NCBI GenBank assembly: GCA_036490215.1
Contig: DASXEH010000096.1
Coordinates: 1 to 64,000 of the forward strand
Direction of reading: 5' to 3'
From: JASHSH01 sp036490215
GTDB taxonomy: Bacteria > Pseudomonadota > Alphaproteobacteria > Rhodospirillales > Magnetospirillaceae
DNA length: 64,000 nucleotides
Within the stretch, counting starts at the first letter, position 1, and every line of letters starts with the position of its first letter. The position numbers were made by a program, and so were the translations under genes. Positions 25,341 through 32,848 of this stretch are shown here, piece by piece. The notes under the pieces were generated by a model. That model saw nothing but the letters and a program-made list of their open reading frames with translations. It made no database searches and was not told the origin of the DNA.

Positions 25341-25919
25341 TCAACCACGGCGGACGGAGGCGCGTGTCGCCTCCGTCCTGTGGGGTATCTTCCACAAAGC
25401 GCCATCGCGTTCGAGATGCGTGGCGGTCATCGGCGCGATATCGATGCGCGCATCGGACTCTTTCCCCGCATCCGTCGCATGTGTGATGGCGGCACGGATG
25501 ACGGAAGCATGCGTCACCGCCACCGCGTCTTCCTGCGCTGACAAACCATCGAGCCAAATCGTCACCCGCTTCATCACGTCAGCGATCGACTCGCCGCCAT
25601 GGGGTGCGGCATCGGGATTCTTCAGCCACGCGGCATAGGCTTCGGGGTCCGCGGTGTCGATGTCGCGCAATCTTTTCCCCGCCCAAGATCCGTAATCGCA
25701 TTCGCGCAAAGCCGCGATGGGCATGGCAGCCCGGCCGAGCGCGGCTGCGGTTTGCACGGCGCTCGGCGTCGGGCTGGTCCAAAACGTTTGAATGCCGTCC
25801 AGCAGCGGGACGCGCGCGCAAGCCTCGCCCAGGCCACGCTCGTCGAGCGATTCGTTATCGGGAAAGATGCCGCGGCGCAGTCCCGGCGTGGCCGCAGCGC
25901 AGAGCAAGATCAGCCGCAC
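25341..25919 (-). CDS. Histidine phosphatase family protein lacking the catalytic His
   Basis: The product has 192 residues from the GTG at 25919 (AAGGA 11 bases upstream); the frame continues to 25979, into the riboswitch region. The fold is recognisable: TFWTSPTPSAVQTAAALGRA, ALRECDYGSWAGKRLRDID, GESIADVMKRV and VAVTHASVIRAAITHA match phosphoglycerate-mutase-like phosphatases. In the family the first strand ends with the nucleophilic His (RHG or, in cobalamin-locus members as I recall, HAAT). Here the equivalent stretch is LILLCAAATPGLRRG, with Ala in place of His. The Glu of RECDYGSW and the second His (VTHAS) remain. It is divergent from the cobalamin-controlled cobalt transporter, which suggests a cobalt/cobalamin link. 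It may be inactive or regulatory. Confidence 0.75.
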   Translation of the reverse strand: MRLILLCAAATPGLRRGIFPDNESLDERGLGEACARVPLLDGIQTFWTSPTPSAVQTAAALGRAAMPIAALRECDYGSWAGKRLRDIDTADPEAYAAWLKNPDAAPHGGESIADVMKRVTIWLDGLSAQEDAVAVTHASVIRAAITHATDAGKESDARIDIAPMTATHLERDGALWKIPHRTEATRASVRRG

Positions 25920-25937
25920 GGCGATCGATGTCCTTGA

Positions 25938-25966
25938 TTGACTTGGCCCAGGCCCACCAATAGCAT
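25938..25966 (+). promoter_or_regulatory. Promoter of the riboswitch-cbtBA transcript
   Basis: TTGACT (25938-25943), a 17-base spacer and TAGCAT (25961-25966) precede the riboswitch. Transcription would begin near 25973. Confidence 0.55.
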
Positions 25967-25972
25967 ACCTTC

Positions 25973-26080
25973 CCAGCACGCGAAGTGAGGAAGCCGGTGA
26001 GATTCCGGCGCGGTCGCGCCACTGTGATCGGCCCTACCATAGGACTGGGCCCGAAAGTCAGACCTTCCTTCGCCTTATAG
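25973..26080 (+). ncRNA. Cobalamin (B12) riboswitch
   Basis: The conserved core is present in order: GAAGCCGGTGAGATTCCGGC (about 25990-26009), the B12 box GCGCCACTGTGA (26016-26027), and GAAAGTCAGACC (about 26053-26064). Cobalamin riboswitches bind adenosylcobalamin or related forms and repress the downstream gene. The start codon of cbtB lies about 50 bases beyond it, so control is probably at translation of cbtB or at early termination. The 3' limit is approximate. Confidence 0.93.
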
Positions 26081-26130
26081 ACACTGGAAATAGACACTCG
26101 AACGGGACGCACGATCCCAGGAGGTCCGAC

Positions 26131-26349
26131 ATGAGCCAAGCTGCATCCATTTCCATTCCACAATCCGGCCCGATCCCGGTCATTCCGGTTCGCGAGATTT
26201 TGCCTTGGGCGATCTTCGGCGGGCTGCTGATGCTGATCGCGATCTATTTCGTCGGCGCCGAAGAAGGCGCGACCTCGCTGATCAGCGGCATGTATGTGCA
26301 CGAGTTCGTGCATGACGGCCGGCATCTGCTCGGTTTTCCCTGTCACTGA
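26131..26349 (+). CDS. cbtB: Cobalt transporter subunit CbtB
   Basis: The product has 72 residues, with AGGAGG 7 bases ahead of the ATG. A single membrane helix spans about residues 24-42. The C-terminus HEFVHDGRHLLGFPCH has His57, His61, His65, Cys71 and His72, the metal-binding tail that defines CbtB. The gene directly follows a cobalamin riboswitch and precedes cbtA, the standard arrangement for this predicted cobalt importer. Confidence 0.93.
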   Translation: MSQAASISIPQSGPIPVIPVREILPWAIFGGLLMLIAIYFVGAEEGATSLISGMYVHEFVHDGRHLLGFPCH

Positions 26350-26455
26350 ATCCGTGTGGCGGGTCGCATGATCCGCCGCCGCTTCATTTTGGCTTGAACG
26401 GCTGATCGCGCCGCCTGGGGCGCGCGATAGCCTCTTTTTGCGAAGGAACACGACG

Positions 26456-27235
26456 ATGGTGGGAACGATTCTCGCGCGCGGCATGCTGGTGGGCATTGTC
26501 GCCGGGCTGTTGGCTTTCGGCTTTGCCAAATTCGTCGGCGAGCCGCAGGTAGACAAGGCGATTGCTTTCGAATCGGCGATGGACGCTGCCAAGGAAAAGG
26601 CTGCCATGGAAGCCGCCAAGGCGAAAGGCGAAGAGATGAAGATGCAAGAGAACGTCGAGCTCTTCAGCCGCGAGACGCAAAGCGGCATCGGCCTGTTCAC
26701 CGGGGTGATGGCCTATGGCATCGCCTTCGGCGGCATCTTCAGCCTGGTCTTCGCCTATTCGAATGGCCGCCTGACCAAGATGGGCCCGCGCTCGCTCGCC
26801 GCTCTGATCGCGGGTCTGGCCTTCGTGGTGATCGTGCTGGTGCCCGATCTGAAATATCCGGCGAACCCACCCTCTGTGGGCAATCCCGACACGATCAGCC
26901 AGCGCACCGGACTCTTCTTCGGGATGATCCTGTGCTCGATCGCCGCGATCATCGCCGCAGTGACCACGGCGCGGCGTCTGGTCGAACGCCATGGCTATTG
27001 GACGGCAACGCTGGCCGCCGGCGCGATCTTCATCGTTGTCGTAGCGGTGGTGCAGGCGATCCTGCCCGACATCAACGAAGTGCCTGAAGGCTTCCCGGCG
27101 GTGGTGCTGTGGCGCTTCCGCGCCGCCGCGCTGGGCATCCAGATCGTGATGTGGACGACGATCGGTCTCGGCTTCGGCTGGCTGACCGAACGGGCGCAGC
27201 AGGCCGCGCGCGGGATGAAGCGGGTGGCGGCTTAG
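26456..27235 (+). CDS. cbtA: Cobalt transporter subunit CbtA
   Basis: The product has 259 residues from the ATG at 26456 (AAGGA 9 bases upstream); a start 6 codons earlier is less likely. Five hydrophobic segments are visible, the first with ARGMLVGIVAGLLAFGFAKF, a CbtA signature. An Ala/Lys/Glu-rich segment (about residues 41-65) likely faces the periplasm or cytoplasm as a short coiled coil. Together with CbtB it forms the B12-regulated cobalt uptake system. A 7-bp stem (ATCGCGC and GCGCGAT, 26405-26428) followed by a T-rich stretch lies between cbtB and cbtA. The gene ends convergently with a GST gene, the two overlapping by 4 bases. Confidence 0.9.
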   Translation: MVGTILARGMLVGIVAGLLAFGFAKFVGEPQVDKAIAFESAMDAAKEKAAMEAAKAKGEEMKMQENVELFSRETQSGIGLFTGVMAYGIAFGGIFSLVFAYSNGRLTKMGPRSLAALIAGLAFVVIVLVPDLKYPANPPSVGNPDTISQRTGLFFGMILCSIAAIIAAVTTARRLVERHGYWTATLAAGAIFIVVVAVVQAILPDINEVPEGFPAVVLWRFRAAALGIQIVMWTTIGLGFGWLTERAQQAARGMKRVAA

Positions 27236-27870
27236 GCCGCCTCCTTCTCCGCCGCCGCGATCCATTCCTTCATCGCCGGCAGCGCGTAGATCGCGTCGAC
27301 ATAGGCGCGGCAGACCGGGTCGAGCGGCACGCCATAGGTGCGAAAGCGTGTCGCCACCGGCGCATACATCGCGTCGGCAACGGTGAATTTGCCGAACAGG
27401 AACGGCCCGGCCTCACCGAAACGCTTGCGGCAATCGATCCACATCGCCTGGACCCGTGCGATGTCGGCCTTGGCGGTGTCGGGCAGGTTCGGCAGCGGCA
27501 GCGTCGTGGTCACATCCATCGACAGATGCTCGCGCAGGCCCATGAAGCCGGAATGCATTTCGGCCGCGATCGAACGCGCCATGGCGCGCGCGCTGCGGTC
27601 CTCGGGCCACAGCCAGGCGCCCGGCAGCATCTCGGCCACGTATTCGCAGATCGCCAGCGAATCCCAGATCGACACTTCGCCGTCGCGCAGGAAGGGCAGT
27701 TTGCCGCTGGGCGAATATTTGAGGATGTTCGCCGCCGTGTCGGGCTGGCGCAGCCGGATCACCACCTCGTCGAAGGTCACACCGGCCTGCTTCAGGGCCA
27801 GCCAGGGCCGCAGCGACCAGGACGACCAACTCTTGGTGCCAATTACGAGCATCGGGTGTTGAACGGCCAT
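27232..27870 (-). CDS. Glutathione S-transferase family protein
   Basis: The product has 212 residues. The thioredoxin-like N-terminal domain has KSWSSWSLRPWLALKQAGV with a candidate catalytic Ser, cis-Pro in SPSGKLPFLRDG, and the glutathione-binding DSLAICEYVAE. The C-terminal helical domain includes FLFGKFTVADAMYAPVATRF, the conserved N-capping box region. These cytosolic enzymes conjugate or reduce with glutathione. No neighbour defines its substrate. Confidence 0.9.
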   Translation of the reverse strand: MAVQHPMLVIGTKSWSSWSLRPWLALKQAGVTFDEVVIRLRQPDTAANILKYSPSGKLPFLRDGEVSIWDSLAICEYVAEMLPGAWLWPEDRSARAMARSIAAEMHSGFMGLREHLSMDVTTTLPLPNLPDTAKADIARVQAMWIDCRKRFGEAGPFLFGKFTVADAMYAPVATRFRTYGVPLDPVCRAYVDAIYALPAMKEWIAAAEKEAA

Positions 27871-28037
27871 GGTGCAGACCCTCTTGGCATGACGAAACGA
27901 GAGGCGAAATAAATCGTCTGATTCAGGGTATTAGAACCAGGTCCCGGAACCGGGCCCGGGTTCAGTGTCCGGCTCATACCGGGTGCTGTCAACCATCAGC
28001 AATGCCGTCCCCAGCCATGCACTGCCAGGGTGAAAGA

Positions 28038-28051
28038 TTGAGCCGGATCAA
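28038..28051 (+). promoter_or_regulatory. FNR/FixK-type box upstream of hemA
   Basis: TTGAG-CCGG-ATCAA matches the FNR/FnrL/FixK consensus TTGAT-N4-ATCAA in 9 of 10 positions. It lies 78 bases ahead of the hemA start codon. A separate palindrome (CCCGGAACCGGG, 27943-27954) is further upstream. Confidence 0.6.
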
Positions 28052-28128
28052 TTGCGTCACTGGGGATGGGGGGCTAGGATGCAGCGCAAGATGGCGTTGC
28101 GATCAGGGCCGCCGGTTCGGGGTTGAGA

Positions 28129-29343
28129 ATGAATTACGAACAGTTTTTCGCCGATAAGCTGTCCGAACTGCGGGGCGAAGGCCGCTACCGGATTTTCGCC
28201 GATCTGGAACGGGTGGCCGGCGCGTTTCCGCGCGCCCATCAGCATGTCGGCGGCAAAGTGCGCGACGTCACGGTCTGGTGCAGCAATGACTACCTCGGCA
28301 TGGGCCAGCATCCGGTGGTGATCGAGGCCATGGTCGAGGCGCTGCGCAGTTGTGGCGCCGGCGCCGGCGGCACGCGCAACATCTCGGGCACCAATCACCA
28401 TCATGTGATGCTCGAAGACGAACTCGCCCAGTGGAACCATAAGGAAGCCGGCCTGATCTTCACTTCCGGCTATGTCGCCAACCAGACCGTCCTCTCGACG
28501 CTGGGGCGGCAGATTCCGGGGTTGATCATCTTCTCCGATGCCCAGAACCACAACTCGATGATCGAGGGCATCCGCCAGGGCAAGGTGGTCCGCCATGTGT
28601 TCCGCCACAACGATCCGGCCGATCTCGAACGGCTGATGAGCGCCGTCGATCCCAAGGCGCCCAAGCTGGTCGCCTTCGAATCGGTCTATTCGATGGACGG
28701 CGATATCGCGCCGATGGCCGCGATCTGCGACGTGGCCGAGAAATACGGCGCGATGACCTATTGCGACGAAGTGCATGCGGTCGGCATGTACGGCACGATG
28801 GGCGCGGGCGTCTGCGAACGCGATGCGGTGCTTGATCGCATCACGATCGTGCAGGGGACGCTGGCCAAGGCGATCGGCGTGATCGGCGGTTATATTGCCG
28901 GCTCGTCGGCGATGGTCGATTTCATCCGCAGCTTCGGCGCCGGTTTCATCTTCTCGTCGGCGCTGCCGCCGGCGGTGGCGGCCGGCGCGCTGGCCAGCAT
29001 TCGCTTCCTGCGCGCGCATCCGGAAATTCGCGTCCGGCATCAGGATCGCGCCGCCACGGTGAAGGCGCGCCTGCGCCAGGCGGGTTTGCCCGTCATCGAA
29101 TCGGCCAGCCATATCGTGCCGGTGATGGTGGGCGAAGCCGGCCTGTGCAAGCGGGCTTCGGACGAGCTTCTGGATCGCCATGCGATCTATGTGCAGCCGA
29201 TCAACTACCCGACCGTGCCGCGCGGTACCGAGCGTCTGCGCCTGACGCCCACGCCGCTGCACGACGACGCCATGATCGACCGGCTGGTCGATGCGATGGC
29301 CGATGTCTGGGTGCGGCTGGGCCTGCGTCGCGCCGCGGCCTAA
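28129..29343 (+). CDS. hemA: 5-aminolevulinate synthase
   Basis: The product has 404 residues from the ATG at 28129. It condenses glycine with succinyl-CoA to give 5-aminolevulinate, the first step of heme and cobalamin synthesis in alphaproteobacteria. Visible motifs are the N-terminal MNYEQFFADKL, WCSNDYLGMGQHP, GAGAGGTRNISGTNHHHVML, DEVHAVGMYG and the PLP-binding Lys in GTLAKAIGVIGGY. The length is normal. An FNR-type box upstream suggests control by oxygen, as is known for hemA in related bacteria. Confidence 0.96.
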   Translation: MNYEQFFADKLSELRGEGRYRIFADLERVAGAFPRAHQHVGGKVRDVTVWCSNDYLGMGQHPVVIEAMVEALRSCGAGAGGTRNISGTNHHHVMLEDELAQWNHKEAGLIFTSGYVANQTVLSTLGRQIPGLIIFSDAQNHNSMIEGIRQGKVVRHVFRHNDPADLERLMSAVDPKAPKLVAFESVYSMDGDIAPMAAICDVAEKYGAMTYCDEVHAVGMYGTMGAGVCERDAVLDRITIVQGTLAKAIGVIGGYIAGSSAMVDFIRSFGAGFIFSSALPPAVAAGALASIRFLRAHPEIRVRHQDRAATVKARLRQAGLPVIESASHIVPVMVGEAGLCKRASDELLDRHAIYVQPINYPTVPRGTERLRLTPTPLHDDAMIDRLVDAMADVWVRLGLRRAAA

Positions 29344-29482
29344 TCTGGTAATGTTACGGATAGGTTTCACGTGCGTCGGCGCATAGCCGCTGTGCGTCCC
29401 GTCATTGCGAATCCGGTTCGTTTTGCGGTGCAATAGGATTAGGCTTCTTCACCTCGCCAGCGTGGCGGGATTGGTCTAACCG

Positions 29483-30049
29483 ATGCGCCGCCGAACCCTT
29501 ACCCTGACTGCCCTTCTCGCCGTTCTCTCCGTCCCAGCCTGGGCTGCGGACAAGACCATGGCGACGATTCCGGCCGCGCAACCTGTGGTTCTGGTTGAGG
29601 GCGGCGGCTTCTCCCTCAGCGGTCCTGCCTACAGCGTGCCCTTGACCGGTGTGACCGGCTTGTTCGGTTGGGGTTCAGGCTATCGCCTGGATGCCGGCGT
29701 GCAGCCGAACCTGACCGGTGGTTATACCGCCGGTCTCGGCGCGACCTTGGGCGCGGCTGCTGGCGAACGGGGTTCCGGTTATTCGCTGCGCGTGGGTGGG
29801 GCCTGGTCGGGCCTGACGGCGGTGCAAAGCTTCAGCGCCAATCCGGTCGGCCGTCTCGGCATGGCCGACATGACCCCGTCTACGGGCGGCGACATGGCTT
29901 TGAGCTTCGATTACCACCAGTCCATCGCCAGCGGCTTGTCGCTGACCGGCGCGGCCGAGGCCTATCACGGCGGCGCCAACAGTGCGATCGACCCGACCAG
30001 CAGCGTCAATCAGCTGGTTCTGGGCGCCGGCATAGCCCTACGCTTCTAA
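29483..30049 (+). CDS. Exported protein of unknown function, possibly outer-membrane barrel
   Basis: The product has 188 residues with a Sec signal peptide (residues 1-21, ending AWA). The mature part has alternating polar and hydrophobic residues with many Gly and Ser, as in FSLSGPAYSVPLTGVTGLFG, GYSLRVGGAWSGL and LSFDYHQSIAS. It ends in VLGAGIALRF, with a terminal Phe as in many outer-membrane barrels. Its size would fit an 8-stranded barrel. No specific family is recognised. It stands alone between hemA and the DUF4159 gene. Confidence 0.6.
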   Translation: MRRRTLTLTALLAVLSVPAWAADKTMATIPAAQPVVLVEGGGFSLSGPAYSVPLTGVTGLFGWGSGYRLDAGVQPNLTGGYTAGLGATLGAAAGERGSGYSLRVGGAWSGLTAVQSFSANPVGRLGMADMTPSTGGDMALSFDYHQSIASGLSLTGAAEAYHGGANSAIDPTSSVNQLVLGAGIALRF

Positions 30050-30163
30050 CCGGCCGGGCTGCCGCTTGACGCTGGCGGAGCCTGATCCGCCCCATTACCA
30101 TCGCCCTGATGTATTGGTGTTGGCGATTCCGCCGGACTTCAGTCGCATGGGTATTCGCTTAGC

Positions 30164-32848
30164 ATGTGGACCGTCGGTCCGCTGACTTTCGCCGCGCCCT
30201 GGGCGCTCGTCTTTCTGGCCGTGCTGCCGCTGCTGTGGTGGCTGTTGCGCGTGGTGCCGCCGGCGCCGCGCCGCCTGACCTTTCCCGCCATCCGCCTCCT
30301 GTTGGGGTTGAAGAACGACGAGCAGGCCGCGGCACATACGCCGTGGTGGCTGGTGGCCCTGCGCCTGCTGATCGCGGGCGCGGTGATCGTGGCGGTGGCG
30401 CGGCCGCTGCTCGATGTGCGGCCGCTCGGCTTCGATGGGCCCCTATTGCTGGCGATCGACGACGACTGGGCCGCGGCCGACCATTGGCGCGAACGCCGCG
30501 CGCTGATGACCAGTCTGCTCTCGCAAGTGGAGCGCGATGGCCGTCTTGTCGCCGTGCTGGCCACCGCGCCGCGTACCGATGGCGAGCAACCGCAGGTGAT
30601 AGGGCCGATGGCGGCCGGCACGGCGCGCAGTGTGGTGGATGCGCTGGCCCCGCTGCCCTGGCCCGCCGATCGAACCGGCGCTGTCGCCGCGCTCAACGCG
30701 TTCAAGCATACCGGGCCGATGCGCGTGGTGTGGCTGGCCAACGGGCTGAAAGACGCGAAAGCAGATATTTTCGCCGCCAAGCTGCGCGATCTCGGCGCGC
30801 TCGAAGTGGCGATGCCCGAGCGGCCGGTTCTGCCCCATGTGCTGCTGCCGCCCGACGCAGCCACGATCGAACTGACGCCGACGGTGCTGCGCGCCGATCG
30901 CGGCGTGGCCGAGAAGATCGCGCTGCGCGCGCTCGACGCCGAGGGCCGCACCTTGATGCGCGTGACCGGTGATTTCGGCGTCGGTCAGGATCGCATCGCC
31001 GTGCCGATGACGATGCCGGCCGAGCTGCGCAACCGCGTCACGCGCGTCGATCTCGACACCGAGGCCAGTGCGGGCGCCGTCGCCTTGCTCGATGCCCGCT
31101 GGCAGCGCCGGCCGGTCGGCCTCGTGACCATCGGTGCCGGCGGCTCCAGTTCGCCGCTGCTCGACGCTCTCTACTATGTCGATCGCGCCATGTCGCCCTT
31201 TGCCGAAGTCCGCCGCGGCACGATCGAAGATCTGTTGAAGCGCGATCTGTCGATGATCGTGCTGCCGGACTCGGGATCACTGTCCGACGACCAGACGGCC
31301 GCACTCAAGCACTGGGTCGAGGCGGGCGGCATGCTGTTGCGTCTGGCCGGGCCGCAGCTTGCGCGCAGCCCCGACGAGCTGCTGCCGGTGCAGTTGCGTG
31401 GCGGTGGACGCTCCTTGGGTGGCGCGATGAGCTGGACCCAACCGATGGCGCTGGCGCCGATGCCCAATGAGGGGCCGTTCGCCGGCCTTGCCGTGCCCGA
31501 TGACGTGCGTGTAGCGACGCAGGTACTGGCCGAGCCCGAGATCGATCTCAATCGCAAGACCTGGGCGCGCCTCGCCGACGGTACGCCGCTGGTGACCGGC
31601 GTCGCGCGCGGTCGTGGCTGGCTGGTGCTGCTGCATACGACCGCCCGGCCGCAATGGAGCAATCTTGGCTTCTCCGGTCTGTTCCCCGACATGCTGCGCC
31701 GGCTGCTCGAACTGTCGCGCGGCGTGGCCGGTGCCTCGGCGGAGCGGCCGCTGCCGCCGCTCGACATGCTCGACGGTTTCGGGCGCATGATCGCGCCGAA
31801 CGGGTTAGTCGAGGCATTGCCGCCGCGAACTGCTGATATCGCGCCGGGGCCGCGTCATCCGCCCGGCTATTACGGCGACGACAGTGGCCGCGTGGCCGTC
31901 AATCTCGGGCCCCATGTTCCCGCGCTGACGCCGATGGCGATGCCGCCGGGTGCGGCGCGCCTGCCGCTTGACGACAAACCGGCCGAGCGCGATCTGCAGC
32001 CGCCGATCTTGCTGGTAGCGGCGCTGCTGTTGTTGCTCGACGCGCTGGCGGTGGCGATCCTCGGTGGCTGGATTCGTTGGCGCAGTCGGACCGCCGTCGC
32101 GATCCTGGCCGCGTTCTTTGTCTTCCATGCGACCGACAGCCGCGCCGACGACGACACGATCATCGAGAAGGCCGCGCTGCAGACGCGGCTGGCCTATGTG
32201 ATCACCGGCGATGCGCGGGTCGACGAAACCAGCCGCTTGGGCCTCGCCGGGTTGACGCTTGAGATCAAGCAGCGCACCACCGCCAATCTCGGCGATCCGA
32301 TGGGCGTCGACGTCACTCATGATCCGCTGATGGCGTTCCCGCTGCTCTATTGGCCGGTGACCGCCGACCAAACTGCACTGCCGCCGGCAGCGCGCGCCGC
32401 CGTGAACGACTTCATGCGCAAGGGCGGCATGATCATGTTCGACACACGCGATGGCGGACAGGGCAGCACCGACCCGCTCCGTCACCTGACCGAAGGCATC
32501 GACATCCCGCCACTGATACCCGTCACCTCCGATCATGTGCTGACGCGCACCTTCTATCTGCTGCGCGAGGAGCCGGGGCGGATCACCGGCGGACAGGTGT
32601 TCGTCGAGCAGGGCGGCGATCCGTCGAATGACGGCGTGTCGCCGGTGGTGATCGGCGGCAACGACTATGCCGCGGCTTGGGCGATCGACGAGCATGGCAT
32701 CGCGCCCTTCGCCATCGTGCCCGGCGGTGAGGAACAGCGCGAGATGGCCTTCCGCTTCGGCATCAATCTGGTGATGTACGCGCTGACCGGTAGCTACAAA
32801 TCCGACCAGGTCCATCTGCCGATCATTCTGGAGCGGCTGAAGCGATGA
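30164..32848 (+). CDS. BatA/DUF4159 domain membrane protein
   Basis: The product has 894 residues. The N-terminus (LTFAAPWALVFLAVLPLLWW, then RRLTFPAIRLL) is the BatA-type domain, with membrane helices near residues 10-27 and 62-80. Two more helices lie near residues 615-640 and 645-660. The C-terminal 220 residues (ARVDETSRLGLAGLTLEIKQ, MAFPLLYWPVTADQ, GGMIMFDTRDGG) are the DUF4159 domain. Proteins of this design usually sit in MoxR ATPase operons and are thought to help envelope protein assembly. Here neither a MoxR nor a DUF58 gene is upstream. The stop codon overlaps the next start codon (ATGA). Confidence 0.85.
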   Translation: MWTVGPLTFAAPWALVFLAVLPLLWWLLRVVPPAPRRLTFPAIRLLLGLKNDEQAAAHTPWWLVALRLLIAGAVIVAVARPLLDVRPLGFDGPLLLAIDDDWAAADHWRERRALMTSLLSQVERDGRLVAVLATAPRTDGEQPQVIGPMAAGTARSVVDALAPLPWPADRTGAVAALNAFKHTGPMRVVWLANGLKDAKADIFAAKLRDLGALEVAMPERPVLPHVLLPPDAATIELTPTVLRADRGVAEKIALRALDAEGRTLMRVTGDFGVGQDRIAVPMTMPAELRNRVTRVDLDTEASAGAVALLDARWQRRPVGLVTIGAGGSSSPLLDALYYVDRAMSPFAEVRRGTIEDLLKRDLSMIVLPDSGSLSDDQTAALKHWVEAGGMLLRLAGPQLARSPDELLPVQLRGGGRSLGGAMSWTQPMALAPMPNEGPFAGLAVPDDVRVATQVLAEPEIDLNRKTWARLADGTPLVTGVARGRGWLVLLHTTARPQWSNLGFSGLFPDMLRRLLELSRGVAGASAERPLPPLDMLDGFGRMIAPNGLVEALPPRTADIAPGPRHPPGYYGDDSGRVAVNLGPHVPALTPMAMPPGAARLPLDDKPAERDLQPPILLVAALLLLLDALAVAILGGWIRWRSRTAVAILAAFFVFHATDSRADDDTIIEKAALQTRLAYVITGDARVDETSRLGLAGLTLEIKQRTTANLGDPMGVDVTHDPLMAFPLLYWPVTADQTALPPAARAAVNDFMRKGGMIMFDTRDGGQGSTDPLRHLTEGIDIPPLIPVTSDHVLTRTFYLLREEPGRITGGQVFVEQGGDPSNDGVSPVVIGGNDYAAAWAIDEHGIAPFAIVPGGEEQREMAFRFGINLVMYALTGSYKSDQVHLPIILERLKR

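Noticed and set aside
26405..26439. Intrinsic terminator between cbtB and cbtA
   Set aside because: The stem has only 7 clean pairs and the T-run starts several bases after it. It was left as a remark under cbtA rather than called.
27943..27954. Operator or terminator at CCCGGAACCGGG ahead of hemA
   Set aside because: The palindrome is short, has no T-run, and its position fits no known regulator; the FNR-type box is better supported.
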